Shown: positions 52,786-62,045, counted from the first letter of the stretch. The stretch: DNA of 64,000 nucleotides from CAINVV01 sp963663005 (GCA_963663005.2 CAXXHH010000003.1:558001-622000); one strand, 5' to 3'. Program-made: numbers and translations. The notes: generated by a model from the sequence alone, not told the origin.

Positions 52786-52878
52786 TGGAACGGCAACTGT
52801 TGTGTCACGCTGCCATTTTCTGTTTAAAATTATGATAATTCTCAGCTTATAAAAACAATCAGCGGTATCTGTTCACCC

Positions 52879-54096
52879 TTATTTTTGACTCTTTGTAAGC
52901 CAATCTATTGCGTTTACTTTTTTTATTCCGTTATATGTACCTGTTTCGTAGTCCATTGTGATTAAAAGCTTTTCGTGATGGTCTGCAATACTATCAAATG
53001 GTGCTAACTCGCGTTCTAGAGTCGTTGGGCTTTGTACTGTTTGCGAAACTTGTATGTATTGTGTAAAACCTTCGTTATTGCGAACAACAAAATCAACTTC
53101 TAAATTATTGGTTTTCCCTATCCAGACTTGGTTGTTCCGGCGTTTTAGCTCAAGATAAATTACATTTTCAAGTAAATGTCCTGCATCGCTTGCCAATTCT
53201 TTTCCAAGTAGTGCGTTGCGAAAACCTAAATCTACTAAATAGTATTTTCCCTGGGTTGCCAAATGCTGTTTGCCTTTTATGTCATAGCGGTTTACTTTAT
53301 AAAACAAATAGGACTCAACCAACGTGTCAATGTATTTTGACACCGTTTTATTGTCAATTTTCTTTTTGTTTGTCGTTAAAATTTTAGCAATGTTTCCTGC
53401 TGAAACTCTTGAACCAACTGAATCTATTAAGAAGCTTACAACTTCTTGATATGATTCTTCCGCATAAATAGTATGGCGTTTAGAAATGTCGTTTGTGTAT
53501 ATGTTTTTGAAAACCGTTTGCAAATATTCGTTTGCAAAATGATTTCCGTCCGCTGAGAGTCTTACAGCTTCGGGAAAACCTCCAGTACGCACATATTCAG
53601 CAAAAGCACGGTCAGGGTTTGCAGTTTTGCCTGTGAAATCTAAATATTCACCAAAAGAAAAAGGCAATACATTTATTTCATAAGCTCTACCTGTAAGCAA
53701 AGTTGCCAATTCGCTTGATAATAAAAATGCATTTGAACCTGTAACATACAAATCTATGTTTGGGTGAACGTACAACCCTTCCAACATTTTTTCAAATTCG
53801 GGAACGTTTTGCACTTCGTCTATAAACACATAATTGGTTACGTTTTTTTTCAGGCGCTTGATGATGTAATCGTATATCTCTTTCCAATTTTTTTCCGCTA
53901 AAAATCGAAACTCGGGCATATCCATATTTATCGCCAGTATGGAGACTTTGTCGTCTTCTTTACGCAGTAGTTCTTGAAATTGTGTCATTAAAGTTGACTT
54001 TCCACAACGCCTGACACCTGTGGCAACCTTAATTAAATTCTTGTCTTTAAGAACACTAAGCGTATCTAAGTATCGTTTTCGCGGTATTATTTGCAT
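52879..54096 (-). CDS. AAA ATPase with DUF4143 domain
   Basis: It has 405 residues from the ATG at 54096 (MQIIPRKRYLDTL), selected because a TATCTTTG promoter box ends four bases before it. Walker A is in KVATGVRRCGKSTLM, Walker B in YVFIDEVQNVPEFEKML and sensor-like VTGSNAFLLSSELATLLTGR. The C-terminal DUF4143 part ends in a restriction-endonuclease-like NLEVDFVV with EL near it. These ATPases are abundant mobile-type genes whose role is not settled. Confidence 0.88.
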   Translation of the reverse strand: MQIIPRKRYLDTLSVLKDKNLIKVATGVRRCGKSTLMTQFQELLRKEDDKVSILAINMDMPEFRFLAEKNWKEIYDYIIKRLKKNVTNYVFIDEVQNVPEFEKMLEGLYVHPNIDLYVTGSNAFLLSSELATLLTGRAYEINVLPFSFGEYLDFTGKTANPDRAFAEYVRTGGFPEAVRLSADGNHFANEYLQTVFKNIYTNDISKRHTIYAEESYQEVVSFLIDSVGSRVSAGNIAKILTTNKKKIDNKTVSKYIDTLVESYLFYKVNRYDIKGKQHLATQGKYYLVDLGFRNALLGKELASDAGHLLENVIYLELKRRNNQVWIGKTNNLEVDFVVRNNEGFTQYIQVSQTVQSPTTLERELAPFDSIADHHEKLLITMDYETGTYNGIKKVNAIDWLTKSQK

Positions 54097-54100
54097 AGGC

Positions 54101-54108
54101 CAAAGATA
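54101..54108 (-). promoter_or_regulatory. -7 box TATCTTTG immediately before the DUF4143 ATPase
   Basis: On the minus strand TATCTTTG ends exactly four bases before the ATG at 54096, the same spacing as before hydE. It implies a leaderless or nearly leaderless mRNA. Confidence 0.5.
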
Positions 54109-54254
54109 GATGAAATTCCTAAAACCACACAAAAATAGAAACATTTAGGAATTTCATGATTCGCTTTTTGGGCAAGTGTAAATTGAGCACCCGCAAGGGG
54201 ATTTCGTGCAACAGGGCTTCATGTTGGGTCTCGTCCCTCAACCACAAAGCCTTA

Positions 54255-54272
54255 GTTATTGTGTGCTGCCCT
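54255..54272 (-). other. Gene-end signature AGGGCAGC..AC..TAAC after the OLD-like gene
   Basis: On the minus strand the OLD-like gene's stop codon is followed at once by AGGGCAGCACACAATAAC. The DUF2806 gene upstream ends in a similar AGGGCAGCCACTAAC (56092-56106). Such shared words after unrelated accessory genes suggest a common exchange site. Confidence 0.35.
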
Positions 54273-55934
54273 TTATTCTGGTATTCCTTTCTTGCTACCA
54301 TTTATCAACCATTTTTTAATATCACTTATGAAATTCCATACATCTTTATCATCTGGTCTTATGTAATTTGGAGAAGAAGAGTCATCGCCAAGCTTCTCAA
54401 AAATTTGAATTAACCATTTTGGGCCATGCCCTGTTGCACCTAAGCTTTTTAACCAGCATTCTAGTTCACCTCCACGAACAACGAATAATCCATATTCGGC
54501 AAGTTGGTCAAATAAATTTGTACAAGCTTCTTTTTCTTGTCCTTGTAATGCATCTACACCTCCATTTCTTTTAAAATCAGTTCCAGAATTGTCAAAAAAC
54601 TGTTTAATTCGTGTCCTTGCTATTGCTGTTGATTGTATTGTTAAATCAGGAATAAAACCACCATTAAGAAAACTTGTCCAAACAGCTCCTCCTTCTTTTA
54701 TTATATCAACATCAACTATTCCAGCACAAGGAATTCCTAATTCTCTTAGAGGACGAATTATTTCGTGAACCGTCTGTTTGTTTTGAGCATTAATGAAAAG
54801 ACAATTTGGTATTCCTTTATCAGGCTCAAACTGTAACAGTCTTTCGTTTATTTCCTGATAAAAGGCTCTATCAGCATCACTCTCCGTTACTATTACAAAT
54901 TCATAAAATAAACCATTAAGCACACCTGTCGACCTTAATAAAGGATGCTTCATTAATTTTAAAACTTTTTCGCTTGGTAATGCTCTTGCTGTTGCGATAT
55001 TATTCGAATATGTTAATCGTATTACATTTATTGGGGTTCCTGACTGAATGCATCCCATTAGAAAATTTGAACTATGAGTCGAAACAATAAGACTTTTTTG
55101 AGAATCCTTAACCTTATTAGAAACCTCCTTACCCAACTTATATGACAATGATGGATGCAAAAAAGCCTCAGGCTCATCAATTAAAGTTATTTTGGGGTCT
55201 CCTGCGGCAATCGAAATGATTATTCCTGTAAATGCCTTAACACCATCACTTGCAATTGAAATATCTAAAGCTTGATTATGAAAATCAATTGCTTCTTGAT
55301 GTATTCCTCTCTCTAACAAATCCGTATCAGGTTCTATTTCCGATAACCTAATTCTCAAATGTCCCAAATTCGTTGGGTCAATAACGAAATATTTCTTAAA
55401 AGCGTCAAAAACAATTCTACGGACATCTTTTCTTAATTCATCATTTCTAAAAAGAACAGCAAGATGGTTTGATGGATGTGCTTGTAAGTCACCAGCAGGC
55501 TGTTGAATAATTAAATTTATTCGACTCCCACCATCAATTCGTAGCGTATTAAAAGAGGTATAGTAAGGACAGAAATTATTTTTTTTATTTGGGTTCGAAA
55601 GCCAAGTAATCAAATTTTGCCTATTAACTTGATTTCGCCAGCCTCCCTTACCATAAATTATATGACCTGGTTGAAGAAATTCACCTTTATTTGACGGCAA
55701 TGTTAGTTCTGCTATCACTGTCTCTGGGTCTCCAACTCCATTGAATTCTATATTTTCTAGAAGTACATTATTAACACTCTCTTGACCATTCTGACAAAAC
55801 TGCTGAATCTCTTGAAGAATTTTACTTTTTCCTGAGTTATTTGGACCAACAAATATTGTCACAGGTGTAGTATCAAATTCCAATTTCGGTTTGCTTGGTG
55901 TTGAGCCAAATTTTAGTCTAATGTTTCTTATCAT
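54273..55934 (-). CDS. OLD-like AAA ATPase with TOPRIM-type C-terminus
   Basis: It has 553 residues. The N-terminal ABC/SMC-like ATPase has Walker A VGPNNSGKSKIL (about 29-40), Walker B and signature region ITLIDEPEAFLHPSL, and the H-loop VSTHSSNFL. The C-terminal half has a TOPRIM-like set: a glutamate in FVIVTESDADRAFY and a DxD in GIVDVDII. This is the layout of OLD-family nucleases, several of which defend against phages (for example GajA of Gabija). No UvrD-like partner is present, so this may be a single-gene OLD. It is AT-rich and lies next to a DUF2806 gene. Confidence 0.8.
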   Translation of the reverse strand: MIRNIRLKFGSTPSKPKLEFDTTPVTIFVGPNNSGKSKILQEIQQFCQNGQESVNNVLLENIEFNGVGDPETVIAELTLPSNKGEFLQPGHIIYGKGGWRNQVNRQNLITWLSNPNKKNNFCPYYTSFNTLRIDGGSRINLIIQQPAGDLQAHPSNHLAVLFRNDELRKDVRRIVFDAFKKYFVIDPTNLGHLRIRLSEIEPDTDLLERGIHQEAIDFHNQALDISIASDGVKAFTGIIISIAAGDPKITLIDEPEAFLHPSLSYKLGKEVSNKVKDSQKSLIVSTHSSNFLMGCIQSGTPINVIRLTYSNNIATARALPSEKVLKLMKHPLLRSTGVLNGLFYEFVIVTESDADRAFYQEINERLLQFEPDKGIPNCLFINAQNKQTVHEIIRPLRELGIPCAGIVDVDIIKEGGAVWTSFLNGGFIPDLTIQSTAIARTRIKQFFDNSGTDFKRNGGVDALQGQEKEACTNLFDQLAEYGLFVVRGGELECWLKSLGATGHGPKWLIQIFEKLGDDSSSPNYIRPDDKDVWNFISDIKKWLINGSKKGIPE

Positions 55935-56044
55935 AATACCTTGCTGTTTCGTTTCTTAGGGATGCAAACAACGGAGGAAGCTACACGCAGGTCGGGAGTT
56001 TCCCGATAAATTGTACACGATAAGCTGCCTTTTAAAAAATACAA

Positions 56045-56106
56045 ATTTCCTGTCAACGAGCCACCAAAACACGGCTTGACGGGTAGCTGATGTTAGTGGC
56101 TGCCCT
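56045..56106. other. Structured intergenic DNA after the DUF2806 gene
   Basis: GTCAACGAGCC and GGCTTGAC pair with a 3-base bulge around a 10-base loop (56052-56080). GTTAGTGGCTGCCCT follows at 56092-56106. The motif GTTAGTGGC has an exact inverted partner GCCACTAAC at 57211-57219, so the pair brackets the DUF2806 gene. A further hairpin TCGGGAGTTTCCCGA lies at 55992-56006. Confidence 0.4.
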
Positions 56107-56117
56107 TATTTTGTCTA

Positions 56118-57155
56118 TCATTGAAAATCTTGCAATGGTTGAGTATGCCTTACAGAATCTCCCTCGAATGCCAATATATGTGCATATTTAACTTCAACAA
56201 ACTCTTTTTTTATTGAACCTGCAATAGAACTCAAATAGTCCATTGGCGGGTTAGATTTAATTAGTTTCATAAGTTCGTTGCCAGAATTACTAAAGACCTG
56301 AACCGGCATTTGAATTGTTGGCGTGTTAGCTTTGACTTTTACAAGAATGACTATTTTCCCTGCTATAAAAACGTGCTGACTATCTGTTGGCTGTTGAAAT
56401 AGCTGATAGTTAACAAAAGTTCCTGGTTGCAATAGGCCGATTTCCGTTAAAAGTGCGGTGTCGCTATAGCCTATATTATATTTTTCTTTTAATATTTTCC
56501 CGTCTTTCCCAGTAAAAAGAAAATTTGCATCACCTACCATGATGGCAAAATTTGCAACTTTCATAAATATATCTGCTTCATTCTTTGACAAGTTTCGGAT
56601 GAGTTCAAGAGTCCTTAATGAATAAGATCTCGGGTGTTTTATTTCTCCAGCTAAAATTCTCCCCCATAAAGCCTGCATTTCCTCATTCGAAATATCTTCT
56701 ACAATACGGAAAAATCTTGAAGTCCAGTCTTCGTCTAATGGCTCATCAGTCACAGGTGGCTCATTCTTTAATTCTTCAGCAGCATATGTAGTGACATTTT
56801 CAATATTAAGTTGCTTTTTAGCTTCTTGAAAGTACTGTCGTTCATGTGTTCTTTCTTCAATTGAAGGGTTTGGTATAATTGGATTGGGTAATTCTTTAGG
56901 AGAGCAAATTGCTATCTTCTCTTCTTTATATTCAATACCACCAGTTAATTGAAAATTTTCTTTAACAGCATTAGCAATTATTTTCAATTCTTCAGCTCTG
57001 GCTTCAGCGAGCTTTTTAATTTCATAAGCTTTGGTGTCAACATCTTTCCTGTCAAAGTATGGTTTGGATACTTTGCCAACAGAGTTAGAAACAATGTCCA
57101 TTAATTTGTCAATTGGCAAGACTTTCCCAAGTCCTAAAATGTCGTTAAGTTTCAT
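56118..57155 (-). CDS. DUF2806-family protein
   Basis: The 345 residues have a charged helical N-terminus. The family core is PLDEDWTSRFFRIVEDISNEEMQALWGRILAGEI and YSLRTLELIRNLSKNEADIFMKV, which is the DUF2806 pattern. No catalytic residues are known. The protein is found sporadically in many phyla, mostly in accessory regions. The gene lies 183 bp upstream of the OLD-like gene on the same strand; a functional link is possible but unproven. Confidence 0.75.
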   Translation of the reverse strand: MKLNDILGLGKVLPIDKLMDIVSNSVGKVSKPYFDRKDVDTKAYEIKKLAEARAEELKIIANAVKENFQLTGGIEYKEEKIAICSPKELPNPIIPNPSIEERTHERQYFQEAKKQLNIENVTTYAAEELKNEPPVTDEPLDEDWTSRFFRIVEDISNEEMQALWGRILAGEIKHPRSYSLRTLELIRNLSKNEADIFMKVANFAIMVGDANFLFTGKDGKILKEKYNIGYSDTALLTEIGLLQPGTFVNYQLFQQPTDSQHVFIAGKIVILVKVKANTPTIQMPVQVFSNSGNELMKLIKSNPPMDYLSSIAGSIKKEFVEVKYAHILAFEGDSVRHTQPLQDFQ

Positions 57156-57410
57156 CGTCTTAAAATTATATTATTCTAACTGTCAATTTCTACGAGTCGC
57201 CATTAGGGTTGCCACTAACTCGTCTATACATACACCCGTCATCCCTCTGAGGTATATAAAGCCGGTAGAATTTGGCGTGCTTAATTCACTTTTAGGTCTG
57301 ATTTAGGTGCATAATATCATTTCAATATTACAAAAAATCCTTTACAAACTGCCACTGAACCAGAGATTTCTTGCTTGCTTTTTACCTAATGCAATGTATC
57401 CGCAAAACTG

Positions 57411-59339
57411 TTGACCGTTGCCTCTTCCGATTCTATCCGGGAAAATAGCTACCTTCGTCGCCAACATAATTTCTACGATTTGATCCCTTATTTACAAATA
57501 GACAGCCTCTCCAAAAGCTGGGGCGACTCACCACTTTTTGAAGGAATTTCATTAACCATCAACCAGGGTGAAAAAGTTGCGCTGATTGCCAAAAATGGCG
57601 CCGGCAAAACGACCCTGATGAATATTTTGTCGGGAGATGAGATTCCTGATAATGGAAGAGTGGTATTTAGTCAGGACATCCGGATTGGCTATTTGCGTCA
57701 GATGCCGGAACTAAATCCGGACGAGACCATACTGGAAGCTGCCTTTAGCTCTTCTGGCGAGAACATCACTGCAGTTCGTGAATATGAAAGTGCCCTGGAG
57801 GGGAATGATAGTAAAGCTATTGAGCGCGCGATTGATAAACTGAACCGCTTAAATTGCTGGGATTTTGAGCTGAAGATTAAGCAAATTCTGACGGAGTTAA
57901 ATATACACGACCTAAATCAACCAATCCGTGAGTTATCCGGTGGACAGAAAAAACGGGTGGCTCTGGCTCATGTTCTGATCGATGAACCGGATTTTCTGAT
58001 CCTGGACGAACCAACCAACCATCTGGATCTCGAAATGATCGAATGGCTTGAGAGAACCCTCGAAAAGGCCAAATGTACGCTCCTGATGGTGACTCACGAC
58101 CGCTATTTTCTGGATCGCGTATGCAATGAAATTGTCGAATTGGATGATAAATCACTCTTCAGGTACAAGGGCAATTATTCCTATTATGTAGAAAAAAGGG
58201 ACGAAAGGATTCAAAACCTCAACACTGAAATTGAAACTGCGCGGAACCTTTTCAGGACAGAGCTCGATTGGCTTCGAAGAATGCCAAAGGCCCGTACGCA
58301 CAAATCGAAGTATCGTACCGAAAACGCTTATATTCTGAAGGAAAAAGCGTCAAAACGGATTGAGGACAACAAACTTGAACTGGCAATAAATTCCCAACGA
58401 TTGGGTCAGAAAATCATAAACCTCGACCACCTATCCAAAGCGTTCGGTGACGTGACCATTTTGAAAGATTTCAGCTACAAATTTGCCCGCTATGAAAAAA
58501 TTGGCATAGTTGGTAAAAATGGCTCGGGAAAGAGTAGCTTTTTGAATCTTCTGACAGGCGTTTATCAGCCCGACAGTGGCAAGATGGATATTGGCGAGAC
58601 GGTCAGCTTTGGCTATTTCAGGCAGGATGGGATCCAGTTTTCCCCGGACGACAGGGTGATCGATATCATCAAAGAGATTGCTGAGGTAGTTGAAATGGGC
58701 GACGGATCAAAATTAAGTGCCTCTCAGTTTCTGACTTACTTCTTATTCCCTCCCGAGACGCAATATTCATTTGTGTCCAAACTTAGTGGTGGCGAGAAAC
58801 GCCGACTCTATCTCTGCACCATTTTGATGCGCAATCCAAATTTCCTGATCTTAGATGAGCCGACTAACGATCTGGACATCATGACGCTAAACGTGCTGGA
58901 GGAGTACCTGAAGTCGTTTTCCGGTTGTGCAATTGTGGTTTCACACGACCGGTTTTTCATGGATAAAATTGTGGATCACCTGTTCGTTTTCGATGGAGAC
59001 GGAGTCATCAAAGATTTTCCTGGAAATTATTCCGACTATCGTGATTGGGCTGAAGAGAAAGCGAAGGCAGAACAAAATACCGCAAAAACAGAAAAGCCTG
59101 TCAGGGAAAAACAGGTTTCAGAAAAGAGAAAACTGAGCTTCAAAGAGAAAAAAGAATTGGAAGATCTCGAAAAAGAGATCGGCCAACTTGAGTCAGAAAA
59201 GAAAACCCTTGAGGAAGAACTCAATTCAGGAACACTCCCAAGCGATGAATTGCATAAAAAATCCATGAGATACAGCACCGTATCTAATCTTCTGGAAGAA
59301 AAAGAGATGCGATGGCTTGAATTAAGCGAGATCGAGTAG
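57411..59339 (+). CDS. ABC-F family ATPase (Uup/Ettα-like ribosome-associated)
   Basis: Two ABC modules lie in one chain without membrane segments: Walker A LIAKNGAGKTTLM and IVGKNGSGKSSFL, signatures LSGGQKKRVAL and LSGGEKRRLYL, Walker B FLILDEPTNHLD and FLILDEPTNDLD. The linker between modules is the ABC-F type, and a C-terminal coiled coil (about 575-642, KKELEDLEKEIGQLESEKK) is like that of Uup. ABC-F proteins act on the ribosome. No ATG fits the start: TTG at 57411 or TTG at 57480 (LIPYLQIDSLSKSW) are the options. Its 3' end overlaps thrC by 18 bp on the other strand. Confidence 0.9.
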   Translation: MTVASSDSIRENSYLRRQHNFYDLIPYLQIDSLSKSWGDSPLFEGISLTINQGEKVALIAKNGAGKTTLMNILSGDEIPDNGRVVFSQDIRIGYLRQMPELNPDETILEAAFSSSGENITAVREYESALEGNDSKAIERAIDKLNRLNCWDFELKIKQILTELNIHDLNQPIRELSGGQKKRVALAHVLIDEPDFLILDEPTNHLDLEMIEWLERTLEKAKCTLLMVTHDRYFLDRVCNEIVELDDKSLFRYKGNYSYYVEKRDERIQNLNTEIETARNLFRTELDWLRRMPKARTHKSKYRTENAYILKEKASKRIEDNKLELAINSQRLGQKIINLDHLSKAFGDVTILKDFSYKFARYEKIGIVGKNGSGKSSFLNLLTGVYQPDSGKMDIGETVSFGYFRQDGIQFSPDDRVIDIIKEIAEVVEMGDGSKLSASQFLTYFLFPPETQYSFVSKLSGGEKRRLYLCTILMRNPNFLILDEPTNDLDIMTLNVLEEYLKSFSGCAIVVSHDRFFMDKIVDHLFVFDGDGVIKDFPGNYSDYRDWAEEKAKAEQNTAKTEKPVREKQVSEKRKLSFKEKKELEDLEKEIGQLESEKKTLEEELNSGTLPSDELHKKSMRYSTVSNLLEEKEMRWLELSEIE

Positions 59340-60620
59340 ATATCGCTTAAACTCAGCGAACCCGGTTCCCATCAGCACTGTTTTCTTTTCTCCTTTCATA
59401 AATTCCTGAAGACGTGCGGGCATCGGAACGTTCCCCTTGCCAACGATTTCTTCCACCGTTTCGGTGAACTTTGCCGGATGCGCCGTTTCCAAAAATATGC
59501 CCACTTCGTCCGGCTGCAGCTGCTCCTTCAGGGCACGATAGGCCACTGCTCCATGTGGATCAGGCAGGTATCCGGTCTCCTCAAAACAGGCAGAAAGGCT
59601 CTCTCTGATTTGATCATCCGAGTAAGTGGTACCAGTCATCAACGCTGTAATTTTCGCGTGATCATGATCAAAAAGATCAAGAATCCGTGCAAAATTGCTT
59701 GGGTCGCCGACATCCATGGCATTCGCGATAGTTTGCACAGAGGATTTTGTCTGATATTCTCCCGTCCGGAGATAATTGTACACTACGTCATTGCTGTTAT
59801 TGGCAGCAATAAAACGCGAAACCGGCAGCCCCAGTATTTTGGCTATAAGTCCGGCAGTCAGATTGCCGAAATTTCCGCTCGGCACAGAAAATACAATTTT
59901 CCTTCCTTTTGCCTTTAGCTGTGCAACAGCATTGAAATAATAGAATGCCTGAGGTAAAAATCGCGCGACATTAATTGAATTTGCCGATGTCAGTACCATT
60001 TTTCGCTGAAGTTCATCATCCATAAATGCCGACTTCACCAATGCCTGACAATCATCAAATGAGCCATCCACTTCCAATGCCGTGATGTTTTGTCCGAGGG
60101 TTACAAACTGTTTTTCCTGAATTTCACTCACCTTTCCTTTCGGATAAAGCACGTGGACTTTTATTCCCTTGATGCCAAGAAAGCCGTTGGCCACAGCGCT
60201 GCCGGTATCACCGGAAGTTGCCACCAATACATGCACAGTCTCTTTTTCCTGTGATAAAAAATAAGCCAGCATTCTAGCCATAAACCTGGCGCCAACATCC
60301 TTGAATGCCAACGTCGGACCATGAAACAATTCGAGCGAATATATATTTGGTTCCACTTCAACAACCGGAGTATCGAAGTTGAGCGTTTCGTAAACAATCT
60401 CCTTTAATTTCTCCTCAGGAATATCTTCACCGAAAAATTTCCGGGCAACTTCAAATGCCATTTCCTGAAAAGACATGGATTCCATCTTCTCAAAAAAGGA
60501 AGGATCCAAAGCTTCAATTCGTTCGGGCATGTACAATCCCCTGTCCGCTGCAAGTCCTTTGGTAACGGCTGTCCGGAGATCAACGTCCGGTGAAATTTTG
60601 TTGGTGCTGTAATACTTCAT
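59322..60620 (-). CDS. thrC: Threonine synthase
   Basis: ThrC converts O-phosphohomoserine to threonine with PLP. The PLP lysine is in ELFHGPTLAFKDVGARFM, and the phosphate loop is TSGDTGSAVANGFLG. FSVPSGNFGNLTAGLIAKILG and DPHGAVAYRAL are also typical. At 432 residues it is of the long (E. coli-like) type with N-terminal YYSTNKISPDVDLRTAVTKGLAADRGLYMP. It is the last gene of the leftward threonine operon, 147 bp after the kinase-like gene; that gap is filled with repeats. Confidence 0.94.
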   Translation of the reverse strand: MKYYSTNKISPDVDLRTAVTKGLAADRGLYMPERIEALDPSFFEKMESMSFQEMAFEVARKFFGEDIPEEKLKEIVYETLNFDTPVVEVEPNIYSLELFHGPTLAFKDVGARFMARMLAYFLSQEKETVHVLVATSGDTGSAVANGFLGIKGIKVHVLYPKGKVSEIQEKQFVTLGQNITALEVDGSFDDCQALVKSAFMDDELQRKMVLTSANSINVARFLPQAFYYFNAVAQLKAKGRKIVFSVPSGNFGNLTAGLIAKILGLPVSRFIAANNSNDVVYNYLRTGEYQTKSSVQTIANAMDVGDPSNFARILDLFDHDHAKITALMTGTTYSDDQIRESLSACFEETGYLPDPHGAVAYRALKEQLQPDEVGIFLETAHPAKFTETVEEIVGKGNVPMPARLQEFMKGEKKTVLMGTGFAEFKRYLLDLA

Positions 60621-60624
60621 AAAA

Positions 60625-60766
60625 AATGTGGAAATGTGAAAATGTGGAAATGTGGAAATGTGGAAATGTGGAAATTAAAAAAAAGGAAGTTTTTAATGAT
60701 TTAAATACCAGAAATCATTTAAGTTCAGCTAAAACCTCGTTCATTTTCACATTTCCACATTTCCAT
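60625..60766. repeat. 9-bp-period repeats between thrC and the homoserine kinase-like gene
   Basis: 60625-60675 holds six units of AATGTGGAA or AATGTGAAA in tandem. 60742-60766 holds three units of the reverse complement (TTTCACATT, TTCCACATT). The two blocks face each other like the arms at 1.1 kb and could form a hairpin within the operon mRNA. Confidence 0.7.
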
Positions 60767-60767
60767 A

Positions 60768-61973
60768 TTATTTTAATAGTTCTTTCATAAATTCACTGCC
60801 CTTCAAGGCTCCAAAGGCGCCCAGTTTTGCTGATTCCTCGTCGTACCTGTCAATGGAATCAGGTTCAATCCCCGGACGGTAAATTACAAATGGAACCGCA
60901 TCCCGCGTGTGAGTTCTGAGTTTCCAGGGTGTCGGATGGTCGGGCAACATGGCAATAGTTACAGGTTCATCCAGTTTGGAACACTCCTCCAGCAAATATT
61001 TCAGAATACGATGATCCAAATATTCAATTGTTCGCACTTTAAGATCCAAGTCACCTTCATGGCCTGCCTCATCGCTAGCTTCAACGTGCAGATAGACAAA
61101 ATCATGATCCTTCAGGGCTTTTATAGCAGCTTCGGCTTTCCCTTCATAATTGGTATCGTAAAGTCCGGTAGCACCTTCAACTTTTATGACATCCAGTCCG
61201 GCATAAACCCCAATTCCCTGAATAAGGTCGACGGCAGAAATCACAGCCCCTCTTTGAATGCCAAAGAGCTCCTTCAGGCTCTTCATGGCAGGTCTATAGC
61301 CGGGTGACCAAGGCCAGATTGAACTGGCAGGTTCTTTCCCCTTCGACTTCCTGAGAAGGTTTACGGGGTGATTCTGAAGCAATTCCTGAGAACGGCTGAT
61401 TAAGCTATTTAAAAGATCGGCAGTCGATTGGGCAGAATCCTCGGTAGCTTTTGGTAATAATGGCCGGTATTCTTTGCCGGGAACATCGTGAGGCGGCGTG
61501 CAATACACTTTCTTATTGCCACCCTTGACAACCAATAAATGACGGTATGATACTCCGGTATAAAAACGAATCGAATCAGTACCTATTTCGTTATTAAGAT
61601 ATTGTATCAATTCATCTGCTTCTTCGGTGGAAATATGTCCGGCCGAATGGTTCAGAATAATATCCCCCTTCAAAGTTACGAGATTGCAACGCATCGCCAG
61701 ATCGCCCTCCTCCAGTTTTACACCAATACTGGCAGCTTCGATCACTCCCCTGCCTTCGTAAACCGCTTCTACATCGTAACCCAGAACTGCAAGGTTAGCC
61801 ACCTCACTACCAGGATGTAAAGAGTCAGGAATAGTCTTAAGCGTACCGCTTCGTCCCAAAAGCGCTAACTGATCCATGTATGGCGTTTTGGCCAGCATCA
61901 GCGGGGTCTTGCCTTCGCATTCAACCTCCGGCTGATCACTCATGCCATCGCCTAATAATATGATATACTTCAT
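60768..61973 (-). CDS. Phosphoglycerate-mutase-like proposed homoserine kinase
   Basis: The 401 residues belong to the archaeal-type cofactor-independent phosphoglycerate mutase branch of the alkaline phosphatase superfamily: KYIILLGDGMSDQP at the start, GKTPLMLAKTPYMDQLALLG with the phosphoryl-accepting region, and HVEASDEAGHEGD and MLPDHPTPWKLRTHTRDAVPF with metal ligands. In Bacteroidota this protein sits between thrA and thrC where no GHMP-type thrB exists, and the subfamily is proposed (and for relatives genetically supported) to be homoserine kinase. The genomic position supports that role here rather than glycolysis. Confidence 0.85.
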   Translation of the reverse strand: MKYIILLGDGMSDQPEVECEGKTPLMLAKTPYMDQLALLGRSGTLKTIPDSLHPGSEVANLAVLGYDVEAVYEGRGVIEAASIGVKLEEGDLAMRCNLVTLKGDIILNHSAGHISTEEADELIQYLNNEIGTDSIRFYTGVSYRHLLVVKGGNKKVYCTPPHDVPGKEYRPLLPKATEDSAQSTADLLNSLISRSQELLQNHPVNLLRKSKGKEPASSIWPWSPGYRPAMKSLKELFGIQRGAVISAVDLIQGIGVYAGLDVIKVEGATGLYDTNYEGKAEAAIKALKDHDFVYLHVEASDEAGHEGDLDLKVRTIEYLDHRILKYLLEECSKLDEPVTIAMLPDHPTPWKLRTHTRDAVPFVIYRPGIEPDSIDRYDEESAKLGAFGALKGSEFMKELLK

Positions 61974-62045
61974 TCTTAGATTTTATGTACTCTCAAATAA
62001 GATAGTGTTTACGGACCAAAAAGATAAAGGTTAAGCCTTATGCCC

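Noticed and set aside
54119..54301. 60-codon minus-strand frame between the OLD-like and DUF4143 genes
   Set aside because: It overlaps the OLD-like 3' end and the promoter box of the ATPase gene; it looks like translated intergenic signature DNA.
56045..57219. Calling an integron attC site outright
   Set aside because: The core words (GTTAGTG/CACTAAC) do not fit the GTTRRRY/RYYYAAC consensus and no integrase is in the window; kept only as a finding.
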